The notes under the pieces are model-generated. The model was not told where the DNA came from, made no database searches, and worked only from the letters and a program-made list of their open reading frames with translations. The position numbers and the translations under genes were made by a program. 64,000 bases of DNA, from contig LGER01000005.1 of NCBI GenBank assembly GCA_001507915.1, positions 1 through 64,000 of the forward strand, read 5' to 3'. The stretch is from Desulfonauticus sp. 38_4375 (GTDB lineage: Bacteria > Desulfobacterota > Desulfovibrionia > Desulfovibrionales > Desulfonatronovibrionaceae). Numbering within the stretch: the stretch's first letter is position 1; each line of letters begins with the position of its first letter. Below, piece by piece: positions 1-7,470 of the stretch.

Positions 1-20
1 ACTGCAAGGAGCATAAACTT

Positions 21-512
21 ATGAACAAATACAAACTAGCCTTTAGTCTAGCCGGAATAGTTTTACTTCTGGACCAGATAACCAAAGTCTGGATTAGTAA
101 AACCATTCCTCTCTGGGAAGAAAAGGTGATTATCCCTGGATTCTTTAACCTGGTGCATATCCTGAATAAAGGTGCTGCCTTTGGTTTTCTCAATCGGGCA
201 GATATTTCCTGGCAGACCTATTTTTTTATTGGAGCTTCTGCGCTGGCTATAGTGCTTATATTTCACCTACTAAAAACTGTGGAAAGACAGGACTATTATC
301 TTTTTACAGGTTTAGGGCTTATTCTGGGTGGAGCACTGGGCAATCTGATAGACCGCATCAGAATAGGTAAGGTAATAGATTTCCTGGATTTTTATATCAA
401 ACAATATCATTGGCCAGCCTTTAATGTGGCAGATATTGCTATTTTTTGCGGAACCATGAGTTTAATTATTTCTTTTTACAAAAGGAAAAAAAGTGCATCC
501 CGTTTTAATTAA
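21..512 (+). CDS. lspA: Lipoprotein signal peptidase (signal peptidase II)
   Basis: Inner-membrane aspartyl protease that removes the signal peptide of prolipoproteins after Lgt has lipidated them. The 163-residue length is normal and four hydrophobic segments are visible. Family motifs are present: NKGAAFGF (about 49-56), GGALGNLIDR with catalytic Asp111, and FNVADIAI with catalytic Asp138. An AAGGAG ribosome site precedes the ATG. The last 20 nt overlap lgt, so the two lipoprotein-maturation enzymes are translationally coupled. The 20 bases before it hold only the tail of an upstream gene that cannot be identified. Confidence 0.97.
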   Translation: MNKYKLAFSLAGIVLLLDQITKVWISKTIPLWEEKVIIPGFFNLVHILNKGAAFGFLNRADISWQTYFFIGASALAIVLIFHLLKTVERQDYYLFTGLGLILGGALGNLIDRIRIGKVIDFLDFYIKQYHWPAFNVADIAIFCGTMSLIISFYKRKKSASRFN

Positions 513-1239
513 GCTTGGACCTTTTACTATCTATACTTATGGTTTTTTTATTGCTGCAGCCATTTTAATGGCTCTGGCCTTTACCAGTCTGGAAGCTAAA
601 AAAAAGGGATTAAACCCCAAGCTTACCTCTGAGCTGGGATTTTATGCCCTCATAGGCGCTTTACTGGGAGCAAGGCTCTTTTTTGTGCTTTTAAACTTTA
701 ACTATTTTTTAAAACATCCTGTGGAAATCCTGATGTTCTGGAAGGGTGGTCTGGTCTTTTTGGGTGGAGCTCTGGGCGCAACCCTTAGCTCCTACTTCTT
801 TTTTAAACGCTATAAACAACCCCTTTTACCCTGGGCAGATGCTTTGGCTCCAGGCATTGCTCTGGGCCAGGCCATTGGGCGCTGGGGCTGTTTTTTTGCT
901 GGATGTTGTTATGGCAAACCAACCCATGTACCCTGGAGCATCACCTTTACCAACCCAGACTCTCTGGCTCCCCTTTTTGTCCCCCTTCACCCCACTCAAA
1001 TCTATCACTCTCTAGCCGGGTTTATCACCTTTGGCCTGCTTTTGCTGAGCAAAAAATGGTTTAAAAAGGACGGTCAAATTTTTGCCCTTTTGTTGATTCT
1101 TTATGCTATTTTTCGTTTTGGAATTGAATTTTTGCGTGGAGATTATAGAGGAGAAATTCTTTTTTTAAGTGCAACCCAGGTAATTGCTTTGCTTGTTTTC
1201 TTTCTTGGGTTATTCCTATTACTTAGAAAAAAGGAGTAA
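493..1239 (+). CDS. lgt: Prolipoprotein diacylglyceryl transferase
   Basis: Transfers diacylglycerol from phosphatidylglycerol to the lipobox cysteine of prolipoproteins, in the inner membrane. The 248-residue protein has about seven hydrophobic segments and the Lgt signature as GRWGCFFAGCCYG (129-141), the cysteine-rich variant of the usual GRxGNF motif. The start is GTG inside the 3' end of lspA; an alternative ATG upstream is not available in this frame. Sequential order lspA-lgt with overlap fits one lipoprotein-processing operon, and a predicted lipoprotein (1420-2304) follows. Confidence 0.96.
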   Translation: MHPVLIKLGPFTIYTYGFFIAAAILMALAFTSLEAKKKGLNPKLTSELGFYALIGALLGARLFFVLLNFNYFLKHPVEILMFWKGGLVFLGGALGATLSSYFFFKRYKQPLLPWADALAPGIALGQAIGRWGCFFAGCCYGKPTHVPWSITFTNPDSLAPLFVPLHPTQIYHSLAGFITFGLLLLSKKWFKKDGQIFALLLILYAIFRFGIEFLRGDYRGEILFLSATQVIALLVFFLGLFLLLRKKE

Positions 1240-1244
1240 ACTAA

Positions 1245-1460
1245 ATGTTTGGCATACCTGCAGATAAGCTTTTTTACGTACTTCCACTTCTACTCATTCC
1301 CATTTTACCCAATCTCTGGTCTATTTGGCATATTTTTCGCTCAGATTTTAAAACACCCCAGGAAAAGATGGCCTGGCTGGCAGGAAGTGTGTTTATTCCA
1401 GTCTTAGGAGGACTTGTGTATGTGTTTTGGGGAAGGAAAAGAGCTAAAAAAGTTTGGTAA
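1245..1460 (+). CDS. Small PLDc_N-domain membrane protein
   Basis: A 71-residue protein with two hydrophobic segments (about 8-28 and 45-64) joined by a short basic loop, ending in a positively charged tail RKRAKK. The pattern FRSDFKTPQEKMAWL followed by FIPVLGGLVYVFWGR matches the small PLDc_N (phospholipase D N-terminal) membrane family. No catalytic domain is attached, so no enzymatic role can be claimed. It starts 5 nt after lgt and its end overlaps the next gene by 41 nt, so it is part of the lspA-lgt operon. Confidence 0.8.
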   Translation: MFGIPADKLFYVLPLLLIPILPNLWSIWHIFRSDFKTPQEKMAWLAGSVFIPVLGGLVYVFWGRKRAKKVW

Positions 1461-2304
1461 ATTTTTACTTGTCCTAAATCTCTTTTTTCTTTTGGCTTGT
1501 GCCAGTCAAAAAGACCTGGATAGTTTGCGTCTGGCGTTATACACCCAGCAGCAGGAAAACCAGCAATTAAAGCAAGAAGTTGTAAACCTGCAAACTAAAC
1601 TACAAGAAATCACTGCCACCTTGCAGCAAAAAATAGAGCAAAGCGCCACACCAGTGCGCAGTGCCCAGGCCAATCTGTGGGCAGAAATTGAAAGCTTGCG
1701 TAAAAGTCTAGCTTCCTTAAGTGGGGAAATAGACGAGATAAAATACTCTTTGGACAAAGATAAGGAGTCCTCTCAAAACCTCCTGGAGCAAACCCAAGAA
1801 CTGCAAAACAAAGTGGCCAAACTAGAAGGCCTGGTAGCTGCTTTGGAAAGCAATCTGGGCTTAAATCTAGAAAAACCCACCTCTTCCTCCTCAAAAGCCC
1901 AAACTCCAGCCCTACTCAAGACCTCTTCTCCAGAAGAGCTCTATCAACAGGCCCTTAATGCCTTTTACCAGAGAAAATACGACCTGGCTCAAACCCTTTG
2001 GGAACAATTTGTCCAGGAATACCCCAAACATAAGCTGGTTTCCAATGCCCTTTTCTGGAAAGGAGAGTGTTTATATCAAAAAGAAGACTACAAAAGGGCC
2101 ATTCTGGCTTATCAAGAGGTAATAGACAAATATCCCAAGTCCAATAAAACCGCAGCAGCCTACTTAAAAGAAGCCATTTCCTTTGCTCAAATAAAAAAGA
2201 AAAAAGCAGCTACTTTACTTTTAAAAGAACTTATTCAAAAATTCCCCAAAACCACAGAAGCTGAAAGGGCCAAGGCCTTTTTGGCTGAACTGGAAAAGGA
2301 GTAA
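1420..2304 (+). CDS. CpoB/YbgF-like TPR lipoprotein
   Basis: Periplasmic or outer-membrane-anchored coordinator of the Tol-Pal and peptidoglycan machinery, judged by architecture. A lipoprotein signal ends in LLACAS, followed by a long coiled coil (about 33-140, heptads rich in Q, L and E) and C-terminal TPR repeats (about 175-290), beginning PEELYQQALNAFYQRKYDLA. That is the CpoB/YbgF layout. The ATG at 1420 is chosen because AGGAGG (1406-1411) lies 8 nt before it; a TTG at 1414 is the alternative. tolA, tolB and pal are not in the window, so the name rests on domain order only. Confidence 0.8.
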   Translation: MCFGEGKELKKFGKFLLVLNLFFLLACASQKDLDSLRLALYTQQQENQQLKQEVVNLQTKLQEITATLQQKIEQSATPVRSAQANLWAEIESLRKSLASLSGEIDEIKYSLDKDKESSQNLLEQTQELQNKVAKLEGLVAALESNLGLNLEKPTSSSSKAQTPALLKTSSPEELYQQALNAFYQRKYDLAQTLWEQFVQEYPKHKLVSNALFWKGECLYQKEDYKRAILAYQEVIDKYPKSNKTAAAYLKEAISFAQIKKKKAATLLLKELIQKFPKTTEAERAKAFLAELEKE

Positions 2305-2308
2305 AAAA

Positions 2309-2749
2309 ATGCCTGGCTCCAAAAAGTATCCCAGCAAAATAATTAGCTTACACTTTAGCAAAAATGTTTCTAGAAAACCCATGATGTGCACCCTGGCCAG
2401 AAAGTTTGACCTTACTTTCAATATCCTAAAGGCCAGAATTACCCCTAAAGAAGAAGGGCATATGATTATTGAGCTCAGCGGTCCAGAGGAAGACTTTCAA
2501 AAGGGCCTTTCCTACTTAATGGAGCAGGGAATCACCATCCAGGAAGTTTCTCAAAACATTACCCGGGATGAAGATTCCTGTATGCACTGTGGGGTATGTT
2601 TAAGTCTGTGTTTACCTCAGGCTCTGTACCTGGAAAAAGAATCCAGGCTCATTAAGTTTGACTCCAATAAGTGTACAGCCTGTGGCCGCTGTACCAGGGT
2701 ATGTCCAGTCAATGCCATGCAGGTGCAAATTGACACCAATGGAGAATAA
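2309..2749 (+). CDS. NIL-domain 4Fe-4S ferredoxin
   Basis: A 146-residue protein with an N-terminal NIL domain (about 10-85), the small ligand-binding fold otherwise seen in methionine ABC transporter ATPases, and a C-terminal double [4Fe-4S] ferredoxin: CMHCGVCLSLC (about 92-102) and CTACGRCTRVC (about 122-132). In the first set the usual proline after the fourth cysteine is leucine. This fusion is typical of sulfate reducers and methanogens, where a role in sulfide or homocysteine metabolism has been proposed. Starts 5 nt after the previous gene. Substrate unknown. Confidence 0.88.
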   Translation: MPGSKKYPSKIISLHFSKNVSRKPMMCTLARKFDLTFNILKARITPKEEGHMIIELSGPEEDFQKGLSYLMEQGITIQEVSQNITRDEDSCMHCGVCLSLCLPQALYLEKESRLIKFDSNKCTACGRCTRVCPVNAMQVQIDTNGE

Positions 2750-2765
2750 ATCTATAGGATAAGCT

Positions 2766-3293
2766 ATGTCTTCAGAAAATAGAACCTTTTCCAGAGTACC
2801 TACCAGGTTAAAAATGTTTTTTAGGTTCACAGAAAAGGACGCCCGTCCTTTGTTTTTGGGTTGTCTGGGATGTGATTTTAAAGATATCTCTTTAGAAAGT
2901 CTGAATTCTCCCTATTTACCCAAAGAACTCCTGGAATTTCTAAGCAACCTCAACAACAAACTGGATGTAATCCTTTCTCTGCTCAACCAAAATAGCCTTT
3001 CCCAGGACTTTCCCTATAAAGGGGAGGTTGTAGAAATAAGTGGAGCAGGCCTAAAATTTTTAAGCCAAGAAAAATTAGAACCAGGCACCCCCATTGAAGT
3101 AGCCCTTTCTCTATCCACCTTACCGCCCCTTCTCATTGGCCTGGTAGGAGAAATCTTGCGTCTGGAAGGTGAACAAAATCAAAAATATCTCTATGCCCTG
3201 AAATATCTTTTTTTGCGCGATTCAGATCGAGAGCAAATTGTTCAGTTTGTTTTTAAAGAACAAAGGGAGCTTCTACGTGGCAAAAAACTTTGA
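2766..3293 (+). CDS. PilZ-domain protein (candidate c-di-GMP effector)
   Basis: The 175-residue protein has the elements of a PilZ domain with an N-terminal extension: RVPTR near residue 8 resembles the arginine-rich c-di-GMP motif and VEISGAGLKF (about 90-99) the (D/N)xSxxG motif, here ExSxxG. The middle (about 45-80) is leucine-rich and helical. The motif order fits PilZ proteins in which an insertion separates the two binding elements. It overlaps the next gene by 17 nt and is followed by cheZ, which suggests a role in motility control. Actual c-di-GMP binding is inferred. Confidence 0.75.
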   Translation: MSSENRTFSRVPTRLKMFFRFTEKDARPLFLGCLGCDFKDISLESLNSPYLPKELLEFLSNLNNKLDVILSLLNQNSLSQDFPYKGEVVEISGAGLKFLSQEKLEPGTPIEVALSLSTLPPLLIGLVGEILRLEGEQNQKYLYALKYLFLRDSDREQIVQFVFKEQRELLRGKKL

Positions 3294-3990
3294 ACCATCT
3301 TCTCTAGAAGAACTTCTTCCCTGGCTAAATTTATATGCACAGGCCCTGGCAGGGCAGATGTTTCCAGGATATTTGCACAATTTAAACACTCCCCTGCACT
3401 TGCTCAAAATGCAGACCTCCCTGGTCTTGCAAAAACTAGATACAACTACTTCTGCAAAAGATCTCAAAAAACGCCTCCAGCAATTACAACTACCAGAAAA
3501 AAAGATAAATGAACTGGTCCAAATCATTCAGTATCGAGAAAACTTTAATAGCTTAGAAAAACAGCCCCTGGACTTAAATTCTTTTCTCAACTGGTTGGAA
3601 GCTTACTGGCAAAATAACCTTCTCTTCAAACACAATGTGGAACTAAAGGTTGAAAACAAAGTCCTTAATTTTACCACCATTCCTTTACTTTTAAACTTTT
3701 CCCTGGAACAAGCCTTGTTAAACGCCCTGGAAGAACTGGAAAAAGAGCCCAAGCAGGTCCAATTTTTCTTAACTATTGAAAAAGAAACGCCTTTTTTAAA
3801 GATAATTTTAACTACTCCTACCCTATTAGAGGTAGAAAACGCCTTTGAACCCTTTATAACTTCTAAGAAAAATCATCTGGGCCTGGGTTTAACCCTTGTA
3901 CAAAAACTGTTGTCTCTATTTCAAGGTAAAGCAGAAATTCTTTCTCAAGAAAATACAACTACTTTGACCCTATTTATACCTCAAGTCTAA
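3277..3990 (+). CDS. Histidine-kinase-like ATPase protein without sensor domain
   Basis: A 237-residue soluble protein with an H-box-like segment LHNLNTPLHLL near residue 30 and a C-terminal GHKL ATPase fold. Visible elements are an N-box (EQALLNALEEL), an F-box-like FEPFITSKK and a G2-like GLGLTLVQKLL. The G1 motif (DxGxG) is not clear, so catalysis may be weak or lost. There is no transmembrane, PAS or receiver domain. The GTG at 3277 is chosen because AAGGGAG lies just upstream; TTG at 3238 lacks a site. It overlaps the PilZ gene by 17 nt and precedes cheZ. Function unknown; possibly a scaffold or kinase for a CheY-like protein. Confidence 0.7.
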   Translation: MAKNFEPSSLEELLPWLNLYAQALAGQMFPGYLHNLNTPLHLLKMQTSLVLQKLDTTTSAKDLKKRLQQLQLPEKKINELVQIIQYRENFNSLEKQPLDLNSFLNWLEAYWQNNLLFKHNVELKVENKVLNFTTIPLLLNFSLEQALLNALEELEKEPKQVQFFLTIEKETPFLKIILTTPTLLEVENAFEPFITSKKNHLGLGLTLVQKLLSLFQGKAEILSQENTTTLTLFIPQV

Positions 3991-4000
3991 GGTGGAAGTC

Positions 4001-4717
4001 ATGGAAGAACTGTATAAAAAAGTTTTAGCGGATTTAAGTAGTAAACTGGAAGGTTCTATTAAAGAAACCATTGCCCAAACTCTGGAAAAGGAAATAAGTC
4101 AGGCTTTGACCAAAACCCTTCTGGAAAGTGAATTTTATAAAAATTTAAGTGAAGAACTACGCAGTGGTTTAAAAAATATCTACGAAAATATTGAAGCCAC
4201 CAAAAAATCTTCCAATGGCCTGTCTCAAAAGGAAGCAGAACACCTTTTTAATGAAACTTCGGACCAACTAGATGCCATTTTGCGCACCACAGAAAAGGCC
4301 ACCCTGGATATTATGACTGTGGTTGAAAAACATTTAGATCAAATGCCTCAAATTGAAGAAATTTGCAAAAAACTAAAAAAACAAAATTCTCTTACTCCTG
4401 AAGAAGGCTTTACCCTTCTGGCCTGGCAAAAAAGCTTAAATCAAGACCTCCTAGCCATCATGACCTCTTTAAGCTTTCAGGATTTAACCGGCCAACGCAT
4501 CAAAAAAATCGTAGATACTCTAAGAACCATTGAAGAAAAGGTAGTAAATCTCTATCTCAGTTCTGGCTTAAGCATTAAAACCAAAGAAGAACACCCGGAA
4601 AAAGACTTTCAGAGCATTAAACAAGAAGCCCAGGTCAAAATGTCTAAACTAAAAGGACCTCAAGAAAAGGTAAAGCAGGAAGATGTGGATGCCTTACTCC
4701 AAGAATTGGGGCTCTAA
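4001..4717 (+). CDS. cheZ: CheZ-type chemotaxis phosphatase
   Basis: Dephosphorylates CheY-P. The 238-residue protein is almost entirely helical, as expected for the CheZ four-helix dimer. It has the active-site sequence SFQDLTGQRIKK with Asp161 and Gln165 matching the metal-contacting Asp and catalytic Gln of the family. The C-terminal EDVDALLQELGL fits the CheY-binding tail helix, joined by a charged linker. ATG 4001 is preferred over GTG 3992 because AAGGTGG then sits at ribosome-site distance. It is not beside cheA or cheY; its neighbours are a PilZ protein and a kinase-like ATPase. Confidence 0.88.
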   Translation: MEELYKKVLADLSSKLEGSIKETIAQTLEKEISQALTKTLLESEFYKNLSEELRSGLKNIYENIEATKKSSNGLSQKEAEHLFNETSDQLDAILRTTEKATLDIMTVVEKHLDQMPQIEEICKKLKKQNSLTPEEGFTLLAWQKSLNQDLLAIMTSLSFQDLTGQRIKKIVDTLRTIEEKVVNLYLSSGLSIKTKEEHPEKDFQSIKQEAQVKMSKLKGPQEKVKQEDVDALLQELGL

Positions 4718-4768
4718 TAACATCCAGAGAACTACAAAAGGTCATAAAAAATAATTGGAAAAAACCAA

Positions 4769-4805
4769 AAAGCCCCTACCAGAAAGTAGGGGCTTATATT
4801 TTTAT
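4769..4805 (+). terminator. Rho-independent terminator after cheZ
   Basis: Perfect 8-bp stem GCCCCTAC / GTAGGGGC with a 6-nt loop, followed by a T-rich tract. It also has an A-rich 5' flank, so it may stop transcription of the minus-strand tRNAs as well. Confidence 0.85.
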
Positions 4806-4816
4806 TTCTTAAGGGT

Positions 4817-4892
4817 TGGCGTCCCCAAGGGGATTTGAACCCCTGTTACCGGCGTGAGAGGCCGGCGTCCTAGGCCACTAGACGATGGGGAC
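4817..4892 (-). tRNA. tRNA-Glu (anticodon CTC)
   Basis: The minus strand folds into a complete cloverleaf: acceptor GTCCCC pairs with GGGGAC, and the CCA end is encoded. The anticodon loop is CTCTCAC, giving anticodon CTC (reads GAG). The T-loop is TTCAAAT. The gene lies 7 nt downstream of tRNA-Lys and is probably co-transcribed with it. Confidence 0.95.
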
Positions 4893-4899
4893 AAAAAAA

Positions 4900-4975
4900 T
4901 GGTGGGCCGTGCAGGACTCGAACCTGCGACTCTCTGCTTAAAAGGCAGATACTCTACCTACTGAGTTAACGGCCC
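4900..4975 (-). tRNA. tRNA-Lys (anticodon TTT)
   Basis: Minus-strand cloverleaf with acceptor GGGCCGT pairing ACGGCCC, anticodon loop CTTTTAA giving anticodon TTT, T-loop TTCGAGT and an encoded CCA. First of a two-tRNA unit with tRNA-Glu. Confidence 0.96.
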
Positions 4976-5298
4976 AACCGAAGAGAAGATACCTCTACTC
5001 ATTCTCCCATCAACTGTCAACTTTTTTCTAAAAAACTTAACAAAAATAAAAAGAGTTAAGCTTAACAAAGGACTTTTTTTATTGTTTTTACAAATAGTTA
5101 AACAAGTTATATTCACATAAATTCCACCAACAAGATTTTAATCTATCCAATTACCTCCTCATTCAACTCCTTTAGATAAAAGGTATTTTAATTATCCTAA
5201 AAAAACTCTGGACCTATACTTTTAACTCAATCAACTTTAATTAAAAAATACAAATTAATTCAAGTATTTATTGAAATAAAATTTTTTTTCAAAAAATA
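4976..5298. other. AT-rich spacer between tRNA-Lys and groES control region
   Basis: No gene is supported here. It should hold the promoter for the leftward tRNA pair. A 12-bp perfect palindrome GTTAAGCTTAAC lies at 5055-5066, with no known regulator attached to it. The rest is long A and T tracts. Confidence 0.5.
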
Positions 5299-5325
5299 TT
5301 AGCACTCACTCTTGACGAGTGCTAA
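5299..5325 (+). promoter_or_regulatory. CIRCE operator (HrcA site)
   Basis: Perfect match to the CIRCE element: TTAGCACTC, 9-nt spacer, GAGTGCTAA. It lies 78 nt before groES. HrcA, the heat-shock repressor that binds it, is not encoded in the window. Confidence 0.97.
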
Positions 5326-5339
5326 TAGCGTGCTTATAT
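5312..5339 (+). promoter_or_regulatory. Predicted sigma-70-type promoter of groESL
   Basis: TTGACG (5312-5317) and TTATAT (5334-5339) are separated by 16 nt. The -35 hexamer lies inside the CIRCE spacer and right arm, so HrcA binding would directly block RNA polymerase. The spacer bases thus appear to serve two functions. Confidence 0.7.
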
Positions 5340-5403
5340 GAGCCACCGTTACAGGTTTTGTCTATAAAAAGCCAATAATAAAAACTCTTAAGGAGGTAGA
5401 TTC

Positions 5404-5691
5404 ATGAACTTAAAGCCATTGCAAGGCAGAGTACTGGTGAAACGTTTGGAAGAAGAAGAGGTTACCAAAGGTGGAATTATCATTCCTGACACTGCCAAAG
5501 AAAAGCCCATTAAGGGTGAAGTGGTGGCTGTAGGCCCAGGTAAAACCACTGATGATGGGAAGACCATTCCCATGTCTGTAAAAGTTGGAGACAAAGTGCT
5601 TTTCAACAAATACGCCGGCACAGAAGTAAAAATTGAAGGCGTAGAGCACTTGGTAATGAGAGAAGACGACATTTTGGCTATCATTGAGTAA
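5404..5691 (+). CDS. groES: Co-chaperonin GroES
   Basis: The 95-residue heptameric lid of the GroEL chamber, in the cytoplasm. It begins with the typical [18 protein letters not shown] and has the mobile-loop region with [13 protein letters not shown] (about 22-34), the C-terminal strand [10 protein letters not shown] and normal length. A strong AAGGAGG ribosome site lies 6 nt before the ATG. It is the first gene of the CIRCE-controlled groESL operon, with groEL following after 31 nt. Confidence 0.98.
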   Translation: MNLKPLQGRVLVKRLEEEEVTKGGIIIPDTAKEKPIKGEVVAVGPGKTTDDGKTIPMSVKVGDKVLFNKYAGTEVKIEGVEHLVMREDDILAIIE

Positions 5692-5710
5692 TAAAAAAAC
5701 AAACAATTAA

Positions 5711-7354
<1,644 letters not shown>

Positions 7355-7379
7355 TCCACTTTTCTTTCCTTCTAAAAAA

Positions 7380-7413
7380 AGCAAAGGGCCGTCTTTCAGG
7401 GCGGCCCTTTTTT
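7380..7413 (+). terminator. Terminator of groESL
   Basis: Stem AAGGGCCG / CGGCCCTT with a 10-nt loop, followed by a run of T. Located 25 nt after the groEL stop codon. Confidence 0.85.
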
Positions 7414-7470
7414 ATTGCGAAAAAAAGCCAATACCCTTACAAGGAAATCAAAGTTAAGAAGGGAGACTTG

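Noticed and set aside
1414-1422. TTG start for the CpoB-like lipoprotein
   Set aside because: The AGGAGG at 1406-1411 is only 2 nt away from the TTG, too close; spacing of 8 nt to ATG 1420 is normal.
5055-5066. Palindrome GTTAAGCTTAAC as an operator
   Set aside because: Isolated short AT-rich palindrome in a long AT-rich spacer; likely chance.
7414-7470. Second cobalamin riboswitch before the CobD-CbiP gene
   Set aside because: The gap after the groEL terminator is under 60 nt and has no B12 box.
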